Assembly: GCA_028280565.1 (NCBI GenBank)
Contig: JANQLQ010000198.1
Location: forward strand, 21,617-85,616
Source of the DNA: Fulvivirga sp.
GTDB taxonomy: Bacteria; Bacteroidota; Bacteroidia; Cytophagales; Cyclobacteriaceae
DNA: 64,000 nucleotides
Reading direction: 5' to 3'
The notes under the pieces were generated by a model. The model saw nothing but the letters and a program-made list of their open reading frames with translations. It did no database searches and was not told where the DNA came from. The position numbers and the translations under genes were made by a program. This document shows positions 26,384-35,484 of the stretch, one piece after another; the stretch's first letter is position 1, and every line of letters starts with the position of its first letter.

Positions 26384-27608
26384 AATCGAGTTTAAATCTT
26401 GTTAGGTCAGCAATAGTTGACCTGGTCCTGGTCAATTCATAATTGTATAGCGTTTGGCCCAACTCCTTCATGAAAGGGTAGCCGATGGTTTTGTATTCAT
26501 AGCCGCCGTCATTGTACGTTTCATTCTCGTTAACATGGATGACAGCAGATAAAAAGAACTCTATGTTGTTTTCAAGGTCGATGATATACGCATTGTCGAT
26601 CAAATACCCGTAAGCCTGCCCGATCTTATTGAAGATCCTTATAGGACTGGGAATGTCTCGATCTTCTCCAAACATTAAATATTTACAGTAAGCGTCGTAA
26701 TATTCTGGCAAACTGTAGGTAGGGTAAGTGGTTTCCCTTGGGAGCTGGGACATGTATTGATATACAAGCGCATAATCTTGCGGACCTAAGTTAAACATAG
26801 GACTTTCACTGGGAAAGATCACATCCCGTAACATTCGCTGCATTTCGGCTAATGGCATAAAATTTTTGTAGGTAAAATCAAACGGGGCTTCCACCAGGCT
26901 ATCTTGGGTGTTGATATGGGCTTTTCCTTTTAAAATTTGCTCTTTCGGTGGGTAGCTTGCCATACTTTTTACAAGCGGTTGGGAATAGACCAGCGAATCA
27001 CCGTCGTAAAATCGCACAGGATTTGTGTGCTGGTTTTCCTCTATGGAAAGAGGAATGGAAAGGCGGTGGATGATCCGGGAATGGGTAAAACCTTTATCCC
27101 GGAGCTTTTGATGAATATATTCTTGGCCGAGAAATTCATAAAGACGATTGTAGGCATCATTATCACTCACCACGAAGATCTTCTTAATGTATTGAGCTAC
27201 ACTTGGCAGCCCATTTTGAGCCGTAGTGTCTTCTAAAACCGGTGTTTGGCCGGTATAGGCGCTATCCGTAAAGAAAGTCGAGTTCATATCTAATCCCTCG
27301 ATCCCGAGCTCGTTCAGTTTTTCCAGTGCCAATAGCGCTATAGGCATTTTGACCGTGCTGGCCGGGTAAAAATACCGGGTGCTATCTGCATTGAAATAGA
27401 ACGAACTAAAATGAGGATGATTTAAATCGTCCCGGTCTATTTTTGTGTAGATCACTTGCACTTCGTACTTGTCCAGGTCGGCAAGGATCTCTTGGAAAGC
27501 AGGGTTCTGTTTGAGCAGGTTTTCAATGAGAAATTGATCTTCTTTCAAGGGCATTTGGCATTGCATAAAGAGGAGGAAGACAATGATGACGTTAATAGAT
27601 CTTTTCAT
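26373..27608 (-). CDS. Class A beta-lactamase-like serine hydrolase, lipoprotein
   Basis: 411 residues with lipobox LFMQC (C17), so membrane-anchored. Active-site motifs of the class A beta-lactamase/DD-peptidase fold: S84-T-V-K87 (PASTVKMPIA), S148-D-N150 (VVSDNDAYN), and K328-I-G330 in place of KTG. The insert between SDN and KIG is long (~175 residues), unlike true beta-lactamases, so resistance is unlikely. Given its neighbours, a peptidase or amidase acting on murein peptides is more probable. The residues after the cysteine (QMPLKEDQ) lack the strongly acidic start of the SusD lipoproteins, so it may face the periplasm. The start overlaps the amidase stop by 4 bases. Confidence 0.8.
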   Translation of the reverse strand: MKRSINVIIVFLLFMQCQMPLKEDQFLIENLLKQNPAFQEILADLDKYEVQVIYTKIDRDDLNHPHFSSFYFNADSTRYFYPASTVKMPIALLALEKLNELGIEGLDMNSTFFTDSAYTGQTPVLEDTTAQNGLPSVAQYIKKIFVVSDNDAYNRLYEFLGQEYIHQKLRDKGFTHSRIIHRLSIPLSIEENQHTNPVRFYDGDSLVYSQPLVKSMASYPPKEQILKGKAHINTQDSLVEAPFDFTYKNFMPLAEMQRMLRDVIFPSESPMFNLGPQDYALVYQYMSQLPRETTYPTYSLPEYYDAYCKYLMFGEDRDIPSPIRIFNKIGQAYGYLIDNAYIIDLENNIEFFLSAVIHVNENETYNDGGYEYKTIGYPFMKELGQTLYNYELTRTRSTIADLTRFKLDYDK

Positions 27609-28273
27609 TTTTCAAGGCCCGGCGCGGGTTTAAGTGGATGATCGATGGACTGGTGAAGTTTACGGATAAACCCCGGGCCGACGTCGCTCTTTTCGGTCAA
27701 GTAATCCGGGTCCGTTTCTTTCCATAATGGGTGACCTATAAACTGCTGGTATTGGTCATGGCCTATTAAGTACTCGATATTGTATTTCTCAGCGAGGTAG
27801 TTAACAAGCTTTAAATTTGCCAGGAACTGTCGTTTGGTAAGAGGGAGTTCCGCACCGTTGGCTACATTTTCAATGCCTATCGCGCAGTGATTAAGACCTA
27901 TTACATGCCGGGCAAAGGTGGTTTCCGGCAAAAGCCGGTATACCGTGCCATCCCTGTCTACTAAGAAATGTGCAGATACATTCAAGCTGCTGGCGTTACT
28001 GATCCCGGGACGAGTATTGGGCAAACGCGTGGGATTAAAAGCTTCGAATGACTTTTCCAAGGTAGGGATCACGGTCCAGTGTATTACGATGATCTTAGGG
28101 TCAATTTCTACGGATCCGGTCTCTATCCCGTGTCGCGTTTTCAAGTACTCAAGGGAAAGTTTCTCCCGGTCCTGGTCAAAGATGATGGGTTTATCTATAA
28201 TGTTTAGTTTTCCATGGCAGGCGGTGGCAAGCATGCAGGCCAATGGAAGGATTATGTTGAGTATCTTAATCAT
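27605..28273 (-). CDS. N-acetylmuramoyl-L-alanine amidase (Amidase_2), lipoprotein
   Basis: 222 residues, lipobox LATAC (C19). The Amidase_2/PGRP zinc site is visible: H65 (IIVIHWT), H172 (YLIGHDQY) and probably D197 (EKSDVGPGF), with NVSAHFLVDRDGTVYRL and HCAIGIEN as the family core. It should cleave the bond between MurNAc and L-Ala, releasing stem peptides. HGKLN after the cysteine is not a surface-export signal, so periplasmic placement is likely. It overlaps the LD-carboxypeptidase gene by 8 bases upstream and the serine hydrolase gene by 4 downstream. Confidence 0.9.
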   Translation of the reverse strand: MIKILNIILPLACMLATACHGKLNIIDKPIIFDQDREKLSLEYLKTRHGIETGSVEIDPKIIVIHWTVIPTLEKSFEAFNPTRLPNTRPGISNASSLNVSAHFLVDRDGTVYRLLPETTFARHVIGLNHCAIGIENVANGAELPLTKRQFLANLKLVNYLAEKYNIEYLIGHDQYQQFIGHPLWKETDPDYLTEKSDVGPGFIRKLHQSIDHPLKPAPGLEK

Positions 28274-29330
28274 GTAAAGCTCGTTCTAGCAGTTGGAATG
28301 TTCCCTTATCTGCGTCCATTTCGGCCTCTGTACCTACAGGTAAGGTAAATTTAGAATCGATATGGCCTATCATAGAACCACTAAAAGCAGGTATTTTGAG
28401 CGGTTTTATGTAATGATCTATAATTTCATCAAAAGTAAGAGAACCATAACCTCCCCCCGGCAAACAACGGGTGCATTTGCCAAAGATGAACCCGTTTATC
28501 TCGTCCAAGAGGCCGGAGAGTTGTAGTTGCGACATCAGCCGGTCTATACGGTACAACTCTTCATTTACGTCTTCCAGGAACAACAGGCTTCCTTTGAAAC
28601 TGGGTAAGTACGCTGACCCCATCAGTCCGCACAGGACCGACAGGTTGCCTCCAAGTAGTCTTCCACGGGCTTTTCCCGGGTGAATGGTCCGGGTGCGGTT
28701 TTCGGTCTGTACCCACTCTGATTCTTGTTTTGGGGGGTTTTTGAAACTCATCAGTTGGTTGTTAAAAAGGAGGTTGGAGAAATAACGAAGAGAAAACTTT
28801 CCCCACGAAGATATACCGACCGGCCCATGAAAAGTAACAATACCAGCCTTTTTGTATAAAGCCAATTGCAAGGCGGTAATATCACTGTAGCCAATAAAAA
28901 CCTTTGGGTTTTTTCGGATCATCTTATAGTCGAGCTTGTCCAGGATGCGAGCTGCGCCAAAGCCGCCTCTTAAGCAAATGATGGCATGGACGTTGCGATC
29001 GCTAAACATCTTATTCAACTCCCGGGCCCGGTCATCGTCTTCACCTGCCAAATGGCCATACCGGTCTTTTAAGTGCTTTCCTAATTTTACTTGCAGGCCC
29101 ATAGCTTCTAGTGCTTCCTTAGCCACTTCGTAAGGCTCTGATTCATAAACCGCCCCGGCAGGACTTATAAGTCCAATGACATCGCCGGGGCGGAGTTTTT
29201 GAGGCTTGAGGACCTGGGGATCGCTTGGGGTCAGTTTTGAATGTAGATGCCCTGTGTCTCCTGCGATCAACGGCATCATAATGGTCCCTGTTGAAAGCTG
29301 GTGGAGGAATTTGCGCCTAGGAACATCCAT
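28266..29330 (-). CDS. LD-carboxypeptidase (peptidase S66 family)
   Basis: Removes the terminal D-amino acid from murein tetrapeptides (L-Dap-D-Ala bond). S66 hallmarks: LRPGDVIGLISPAGAV, ICLRGGFGAARILD, the nucleophile serine in GYSDITALQLAL, a catalytic glutamate in FLEDVNEELYRIDR and the histidine in GHIDSKFTLPVG. I chose the ATG at 29330 because it gives MDVPRRKFLHQLSTG, a twin-arginine-like signal (RRKFL). A GTG at 29367-29369 would add 13 residues. The Tat-like signal is unusual, since E. coli LdcA is cytoplasmic, and it suggests action in the periplasm. It lies 54 bases after the third lipoprotein gene and overlaps the amidase gene by 8 bases. Confidence 0.88.
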   Translation of the reverse strand: MDVPRRKFLHQLSTGTIMMPLIAGDTGHLHSKLTPSDPQVLKPQKLRPGDVIGLISPAGAVYESEPYEVAKEALEAMGLQVKLGKHLKDRYGHLAGEDDDRARELNKMFSDRNVHAIICLRGGFGAARILDKLDYKMIRKNPKVFIGYSDITALQLALYKKAGIVTFHGPVGISSWGKFSLRYFSNLLFNNQLMSFKNPPKQESEWVQTENRTRTIHPGKARGRLLGGNLSVLCGLMGSAYLPSFKGSLLFLEDVNEELYRIDRLMSQLQLSGLLDEINGFIFGKCTRCLPGGGYGSLTFDEIIDHYIKPLKIPAFSGSMIGHIDSKFTLPVGTEAEMDADKGTFQLLERALHD

Positions 29331-29384
29331 GTTAGTGAATTTTCTCTTCAAAAGTCTGCTGTGGTTCACACCCGGGTAACTTGT

Positions 29385-30551
29385 TTACAAGCCTTTGACC
29401 TCGAACAGGACTTCGGCTGATGTTTCGGTAATGGTGAGATCCGTCACCTCGAATATCGTATACTCCTCGCTATCTCTTAACTTGGCCACGAATACATCTC
29501 CCACCTGTGTTATTTCGATCTGCGAGGTGGGCTCCCCATTTTCGTAGGCAAGGATGATCGTATTTAAATTAGCCTCATTAAATAGGCTGGAACTGCTTTC
29601 TACGAATCCCGTGCCATTGTTTGCTTCAAGGGAAATAATATTCCCTTCAAAAGCCGTAATACGCAAATCTTTTGCAGGTGCGGGTCCTGCTGTAGGTACA
29701 TTGGTAAAATTGACCATGTCATAGGCGATCGTATCTGTTTCGTTAGCAGAAATGGTGCCGGCAACATTGGTATTTAGCGGTGTGGGTGATACCACAGTTT
29801 CAGCGGTAGCGGTAACTTCAGCTATGCCCGCTTTTGTGGATTCCACTTCAAACCGGAATACTACGTCTTCTCCCTCTGAATTGGGAGGAATGGTCACTGC
29901 GAATTCTGTTGTATCCCTCCTGCCAGGAAGAAAAATAGTATCTGCGGCTACCTCTGCCCCGCCATCGATAGAGTAATACGATCTGACTTCTGCCAAGTCA
30001 CGATATAAAACAGCGGTATTTTCATTGATACCCAGCTCATAAGTGACTTGCTCTCCTTCGATAATATCTCCAAAGGGCAGATCATTTTCTAACGATATGA
30101 TCCGTACAACTGGTTCATCTTCCAGCACTTGGATCTCTTCTGTGCGCGTATTAGAGAGCTCGTTAGCCGTGATAATTTCGGCCTCTAATTGTACGCGCCT
30201 GCCATTGGCTTCCGCAGGTACTTGGTAGGTGAAGGTTTCCACCTGCGAGTCAGCCGTATTAAAGTTACTGATCTCACGATTTTCAATTAATACAGGTGCT
30301 TCTCCATCAATGGAGGCTCGTAGTACCAAGGCACTTACTGGCTCCCTTTCGGAAAAAAAGGTGAGGTCCATCGTGATGGTTTCGCCTTGGGAGGGGGAAG
30401 CGTCGGAAATATTGAAAACCGATATGGTCCCTACGCCGCCTACCACGTCAAATTCTTCCTCTTGCTCGTCCAGGCAAGCGCTTAAACAGGCCAGTAGGAC
30501 CAGGACCATGAAGCTTAATCTATAGTTTTTATATAAATTCATAGTGTTCAA
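29385..30551 (-). CDS. Surface lipoprotein with Ig-like repeats, third gene of the SusCD operon
   Basis: 388 residues, lipobox CLSAC (C26) followed by LDEQEEEFD, a strong acidic export signal, so surface exposure is likely. The rest is beta-rich with three or four Ig-like segments: about 40-130 (SPSQGETITMDLTF), 145-245 (IIEGEQVTYELGI) and 255-388 (DTIAYDMVNF). There is no enzymatic motif. It begins 17 bases after susD and precedes the LD-carboxypeptidase, so it is probably an accessory ligand-binding or spacer subunit of this transporter. Family unknown to me. Confidence 0.78.
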   Translation of the reverse strand: MNTMNLYKNYRLSFMVLVLLACLSACLDEQEEEFDVVGGVGTISVFNISDASPSQGETITMDLTFFSEREPVSALVLRASIDGEAPVLIENREISNFNTADSQVETFTYQVPAEANGRRVQLEAEIITANELSNTRTEEIQVLEDEPVVRIISLENDLPFGDIIEGEQVTYELGINENTAVLYRDLAEVRSYYSIDGGAEVAADTIFLPGRRDTTEFAVTIPPNSEGEDVVFRFEVESTKAGIAEVTATAETVVSPTPLNTNVAGTISANETDTIAYDMVNFTNVPTAGPAPAKDLRITAFEGNIISLEANNGTGFVESSSSLFNEANLNTIILAYENGEPTSQIEITQVGDVFVAKLRDSEEYTIFEVTDLTITETSAEVLFEVKGL

Positions 30552-30568
30552 AATTTTTATACTTGCAA

Positions 30569-32032
30569 TTACCTATCCCAAAACACCTTGTCCGTATTTA
30601 CGGCAGGGGGCACATTGGAAGAATTGTTTATAATCTCACTTTGCGGATACAAAAATCTCCTAGGAAACACACCTCCTGTTTCATTAGTGGCTGAAGGGGC
30701 AAGGTTAGGAATACCACTTACTGTCCCGTCAGCGCCTGCAGGAATACTTCTTCTCCAATCTACCCAAGCTTCCGGCTCTAAGAATAAGGCTATATGCTTT
30801 TCGGTAAAGATCTTTTCCAGCCCGTTTACCTGGATAGATGCCGCGTCTTCACTAGCGTATTGTGCTTCATAAACGGGATTAGCCTCGCCGGTAACACGGA
30901 GGATTGATGATTTTACGGCTTCGTTAAATGCCTCGGCGGCTTCGCCGAAATTATTAAGCCTGAAATTAGCCTCTGCTTCAATGAATTTGACCTCAGTGTA
31001 GGTTATAATGTTCGTAGGCGCGGCCAGCCGGTTGATATAGTCTCCCACGAGGGTGACGTCAGACGGGATGTCTATTTGTCCATAAGGTACGCCGTTATAT
31101 AGCCCACCTCCATTGTCTCGCAGGTAAAACTCTATTCGAGGATCGTCTACCCCCGGGGCTACTCGGTCCCGGAGCAGTTCTACAAAGGTCTGGCATACGG
31201 CGATATTGTTTTGACCAAACGTACTGGAGAGAAAACTAAACCATGGGCCGGCTTGATCCGCCCCAAAATCAATGTTGGCGTCATCTTCATTGCCGACGAA
31301 GGTTCCGCCACGGATAGACGCTAAAGCGTCGTTGGCAGAGCCTGTCGGATCCACTTTACTCAGGTGGTTATGATACCTTGCCTTAAGCGCCCGCGCTACT
31401 TTGATCCATTTTGGAGCTGAGTTAGCGACCCAATCCGTTTGTGAACCAGCACGGTAGATGAAGTCGTTACCGGCAGGTGATATGGTACTTTCCAACTGGA
31501 GGTCGGCGATAGCCAGGTCAAGTAGTTCTTGGATCTCAACGTACAGGTCTGCCGCATCATCATAGGTGGGTTGAGGATTACCCACTAGATCTAAGGCCGT
31601 GGAAAAGGGGGCATCGTTCCAGTTATCTACGATGTTACCCAGTGCCAGTGCTGTTAGTATCCTGGCCACCCCGCGGTAATGCGTTGCCCCGTTTTCGTTA
31701 CTTTTTTCTATGATCGTTTCCAGGTCTACCAAGGCCCCTGCATAAAGGCGCTGGTTCCAAGAAAAGTCGAAAAACTCGTTTAAAAAACTGTAGTTCATCA
31801 CATCCTGGAAGTCAGACAATGTGCCTGTCATCTGCTGGATTAGAATACTGGCATATTCACCGGTCTCCCCACTGGTACCGAAAATAATATTGGTTTGTGC
31901 TGCCGGAAGAAGTATGTCCACCGTTGCATCTGTCGCATTGTTAGGATTGATATTCGTTTCTTCTAGGTTGCATGCCGCCAACACAGTCATTACACCTCCT
32001 AACAGTAATATTTTGTAGTTAAATTTCTTCAT
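30569..32032 (-). CDS. SusD-like substrate-binding lipoprotein (peptidoglycan-peptide operon)
   Basis: 487 residues, lipobox VLAAC (C21), then NLEETNINPNN as in other SusD-like proteins. Characteristic helices include ARILTALALGNIVDNWNDAPFS, KWIKVARALKARYHNHLSK, IITYTEVKFIEAEANFRLN, EKHIALFLEPEAWVDWRR and the terminal KVFWDR. It should bind the ligand above the SusC barrel encoded 30 bases upstream. Its operon partners are murein hydrolases, so the inferred ligand is a peptidoglycan fragment; no residue in the sequence proves this. Confidence 0.92.
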   Translation of the reverse strand: MKKFNYKILLLGGVMTVLAACNLEETNINPNNATDATVDILLPAAQTNIIFGTSGETGEYASILIQQMTGTLSDFQDVMNYSFLNEFFDFSWNQRLYAGALVDLETIIEKSNENGATHYRGVARILTALALGNIVDNWNDAPFSTALDLVGNPQPTYDDAADLYVEIQELLDLAIADLQLESTISPAGNDFIYRAGSQTDWVANSAPKWIKVARALKARYHNHLSKVDPTGSANDALASIRGGTFVGNEDDANIDFGADQAGPWFSFLSSTFGQNNIAVCQTFVELLRDRVAPGVDDPRIEFYLRDNGGGLYNGVPYGQIDIPSDVTLVGDYINRLAAPTNIITYTEVKFIEAEANFRLNNFGEAAEAFNEAVKSSILRVTGEANPVYEAQYASEDAASIQVNGLEKIFTEKHIALFLEPEAWVDWRRSIPAGADGTVSGIPNLAPSATNETGGVFPRRFLYPQSEIINNSSNVPPAVNTDKVFWDR

Positions 32033-32062
32033 TGCAGGATTGCGTTTATTCTTTTCATCGAT

Positions 32063-35000
32063 TTAAAAAGACACATTGAGGGTTACTCCATAGCTCCTAG
32101 TATTAGGAGTTGTGAAAGCGTCTATTCCCTGTGGAGGGTTAGGACTGGAAGCATTCCTGGGAGCGCCGATCCCCACAAGGTTCGTCTCTGGGTCAATCCC
32201 GGAGTACTCGGTGATAAGGATAAGGTTTCTGCCGTATATGCTGAGGTCCAGGCTCTCCAAACCGATTTTACTGATCAAAGTATTTGGCAATGAATAAGTA
32301 AGTGTGACATCTCGTAGCCTCCACCAAGAGCCATCTTCGATCCATCTCTCGGCAATGTTCCGGTTGCCAGCCGTGGACGAATAAAAGTTTTGATCAAGAA
32401 GCACTTGTTTTGTATTGGGCTGCCCGTCATCACTTTCCCCGGGATTGTCTACTACTCCCCGGAACACGACCAACTGGTTCCTATTTTCCGAGTGGTCCGC
32501 GACACCCTGGGCATCCATCCAGTGGCCTGTGACATTTGCTACGTCGCCTCCCATGCGTATGTCCCACAAGAAGCTAAAAGAAAAATCCTTGTACCGGAAT
32601 GTGTTTCTCCAGCCTCCCAGCCAGTCGGGGTTAGGGTCGCCTATGATCTTTTGTTCAGCGGCTAGCTGGGGAAATCCAGTGGGGCTGATCAAGAGCTGCC
32701 CTTGTTCATTGCGCTTGAAAGCATTCCCATAAAACACATTGAAAGGCTCCCCGGGGATCATGGCCGACTGTAGCCGGGAAGAAAACTGGGGAGAAATAAT
32801 GCTTTCCAAGGGAAGCTCATTTACGATGTTCCTGTTACGAGTAAAGTTGAACATGACATCCCAACTGAAATCATTTATCCTAACTGGGGTAGCGCTCAGC
32901 ACCATTTCGATGCCTGTATTTTCTATTTCCCCTGAATTAATACGCTGGTTTGTAAAACCTGTAGATCCGGGTACAGCTACCGAGATGATCTGGTTAGTAG
33001 ATACGGACTGGTACCAAGTGAAATCAAGGCCGATCCGGTTATTCCAAAACCGAAGATCAGCGCCAAGTTCTATGGTGGAATTCTCTTCGGGCTCTAGCGC
33101 GTCGTTACCTGCTGTATTACTGCGTTGCGCCCCGCCGACACCGTCTACGGGAAAGACGACACCCCTGGCAAAGTCTGAAGAAACCGGGTTGTTTTCAAAG
33201 AAGGTTTCCGTTGCATATACCGGGGCATCATTCCCTACCTGTGCAAAAGATCCTTTTAACTTACCGAACGTAAGGATGCTTTCGTCGATATCCAATACCT
33301 CGGAGAATACAAAGGCTAAGCTGGTGGCCCCGTAGAAAAAGGAATTATTTTCCACGGGCAGGGTAGAGGACCACTCATTCCTGCCGGTTAGCTCTAAGAA
33401 CAGCATTCCTTTCCAGCCTATATTCATCCGGGCAAATGCCGCAGTAGTCCTTTTTCTTGTTTCATCATCAAGAGGTATTATATCTTCTTGGGTATTGTTG
33501 ATATTGACGAGCCCCGGAATAGCGAAATTCCGCCCCGAGATAAATTGCCGGGTGGTATTTAGCGTGAAGTAGTTGTGGCCTAACATTAATGACGTAGTCC
33601 AATCTTCGCCAAACTGTTTATTGGCCGTGATAAAAAGGTCCGAGTTAAGAATGCGGTCCGTGTACGTGTCTTCGATGAGCCTGCCAGTGACGCCACTCGA
33701 AGCCCTGCTATCACCACCTTTTGACCCGGTGGCCCAGACCTGGTTCCTTTTATCCGTGGCCACATCGGTGCCCAGGCGATACATGATATCCAGCCAAGGG
33801 AGTACTTTGTAATTTCCTTGCAAAAAACCTATTATCCTGTTTACCTCGTCGTTGTAAGGATTTTTGTTGACAGTCCAAAAAGGGTTATCCGGCCCGAAAC
33901 CGAAGGGCTGGCCCGGGATGTATCGCCAATTACGTTGTTCCCCATTGGGAAATTCAAATCCCGCTGAATTTTGAAATGTCCTAGGCACCCTTAACGTACC
34001 CTGTATTACGTCGGAAAAGTTATCTCCTCTTCCAAACTTGGTGCTTTTACTCTGGACATAGGTGGCAGACCCTGTTACTTTTATTTTGTCGCTAAGTGAT
34101 GACTCACCGGTTATTTTTACGGTAGTCCTGCTAAACGCGTCATTAGGAATAATACCTTCTTGGTCTAGGTGGCCGATGGAAAAATAATAGCTGCCTTTTT
34201 CAGTACCACTGCTCACGCTCAAGTGATTATTCCAAGTGCGCCCGGTTTGGTAAAAATCCTTCTGATTATCGTATACAGGCACCCTGGCGTCGGCTATTGC
34301 ACTGGGGTCGTTCATATCTACGATAAACCCGTTCGCATTTTTGGGGTTGTCACTTGAACCATCAAATCGCAGCGTGGAAATAGGTGGACCAAAATGGCTG
34401 AAAGTGGTGCCACCACTGAATACCCCGCCATCACCTTGCGCATAGATCCCCTGTTTTGGAAAGTAGTTCAAAATATCATCAATGGAATAGCTGGTACTGT
34501 AGTTTACACGCATCTGTTTAGCGCCGGCCCGGGAGCCTCGCTTGGTAGTGATCACTATCACACCGTTGCCAGCCTGTAGGCCATAAAGGGCGGTGGCCGA
34601 TGGGCCTTTGAGCACGGTCATGGATTCAATGTCGTCAGGGTTGATATCGATGGCCCGGTTGGCATTATCTACACCAGTTCCAGTACCGTTGCTCGTATTG
34701 TCACCCTGGCTGCTTCTAAAACTATTATTGATGGGTACACCATCCACAACAAAAAGAGGCTGATTATTTCTACCCACGGAAGCATTACCACGAATGATGA
34801 TAGAAGATGCCGCGCCGGCAGATCCGCCCTGTCGAATAACTTGAACGCCGGCGACTTTGGAGCCTATGGAATTGACCAGGTTCGTTTCACGAGCTTGTAT
34901 GATCTCTTCGCCGCTTACTTCTTGTACTGCAGTGGCTAATGCCTTTTTTTCCTGCCGCAGCCCGAAAGCAGTGACTACGATCTCGGAGAGCTGGGTGACA

Positions 35001-35293
35001 TCGGGTTCCATTTGAAAATCGATAATGGTACGAGCAGCTATTTCTACTTCCGCGGTCTTGTACCCAATAAACGAAAATACCAGCGTTCGAGCTTCGCCGG
35101 GTACAGTAAGGGTATAATTCCCATCTACATCAGTGACTGTACCCACTGTAGTACCTTTTATTAGCACCGACGCTCCCGGCAGCGGTTCGCCACCTACAGA
35201 GGTTACCTTTCCCCTGATCGCCTGCTGGGCAAATGCTCCAGGGGCCGCCCAAGACAGGCAAAAAAGGATTAAGCATGTAAAAATTTTCTTCAT
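32063..35293 (-). CDS. SusC-like TonB-linked importer (peptidoglycan-peptide operon)
   Basis: 1076 residues, first gene of an eight-gene minus-strand operon. Signal peptide to about GAFAQ (23), CarboxypepD_reg domain (about 26-110, GKVTSVGGEPLPGASVLIKG), plug with LSEIVVTAFGLRQEKKAL, IIIRGNASVGRNNQPLFVVDG and LKGPSATALYGLQAGNGVI, then barrel ending RSYGVTLNVSF. It is more distant from the two SusC proteins at 11202 and 17729 than they are from each other. Its leader faces a divergent putative regulator across three direct repeats (35355-35453). Confidence 0.94.
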   Translation of the reverse strand: MKKIFTCLILFCLSWAAPGAFAQQAIRGKVTSVGGEPLPGASVLIKGTTVGTVTDVDGNYTLTVPGEARTLVFSFIGYKTAEVEIAARTIIDFQMEPDVTQLSEIVVTAFGLRQEKKALATAVQEVSGEEIIQARETNLVNSIGSKVAGVQVIRQGGSAGAASSIIIRGNASVGRNNQPLFVVDGVPINNSFRSSQGDNTSNGTGTGVDNANRAIDINPDDIESMTVLKGPSATALYGLQAGNGVIVITTKRGSRAGAKQMRVNYSTSYSIDDILNYFPKQGIYAQGDGGVFSGGTTFSHFGPPISTLRFDGSSDNPKNANGFIVDMNDPSAIADARVPVYDNQKDFYQTGRTWNNHLSVSSGTEKGSYYFSIGHLDQEGIIPNDAFSRTTVKITGESSLSDKIKVTGSATYVQSKSTKFGRGDNFSDVIQGTLRVPRTFQNSAGFEFPNGEQRNWRYIPGQPFGFGPDNPFWTVNKNPYNDEVNRIIGFLQGNYKVLPWLDIMYRLGTDVATDKRNQVWATGSKGGDSRASSGVTGRLIEDTYTDRILNSDLFITANKQFGEDWTTSLMLGHNYFTLNTTRQFISGRNFAIPGLVNINNTQEDIIPLDDETRKRTTAAFARMNIGWKGMLFLELTGRNEWSSTLPVENNSFFYGATSLAFVFSEVLDIDESILTFGKLKGSFAQVGNDAPVYATETFFENNPVSSDFARGVVFPVDGVGGAQRSNTAGNDALEPEENSTIELGADLRFWNNRIGLDFTWYQSVSTNQIISVAVPGSTGFTNQRINSGEIENTGIEMVLSATPVRINDFSWDVMFNFTRNRNIVNELPLESIISPQFSSRLQSAMIPGEPFNVFYGNAFKRNEQGQLLISPTGFPQLAAEQKIIGDPNPDWLGGWRNTFRYKDFSFSFLWDIRMGGDVANVTGHWMDAQGVADHSENRNQLVVFRGVVDNPGESDDGQPNTKQVLLDQNFYSSTAGNRNIAERWIEDGSWWRLRDVTLTYSLPNTLISKIGLESLDLSIYGRNLILITEYSGIDPETNLVGIGAPRNASSPNPPQGIDAFTTPNTRSYGVTLNVSF

Positions 35294-35354
35294 AAGCTTA
35301 CTTTGGTTTTTAGTGGTTTACTATATTAGGTAAGTCAAAGAAAAACTAAAACGC

Positions 35355-35453
35355 GTCAGATCTTTTTAGTTCGAATTGTAAACAACTCATTTGCAGCTAC
35401 TTACGTTTTTTGTAATAGCGCCTAATTAGTCAGATCACCGTCAGATCTTTTTT
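35355..35453. promoter_or_regulatory. Three GTCAGATC direct repeats in the divergent promoter region
   Basis: GTCAGATCTTTTT occurs at 35355-35367 and again at 35440-35452, and a shorter GTCAGATC lies at 35429-35436, exactly 11 bases (one helical turn) before the last copy. They fill the space between the SusC operon and the 35485 gene, so they are candidate binding sites for a regulator of either or both. Confidence 0.5.
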
Positions 35454-35484
35454 AATAAGTTTCATAGACCGATATTATTACTGG

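Noticed and set aside
26373..27608. Beta-lactamase conferring antibiotic resistance
   Set aside because: SxxK and SDN are present but KTG is KIG and the inter-motif insert is long; its operon is murein peptide metabolism.
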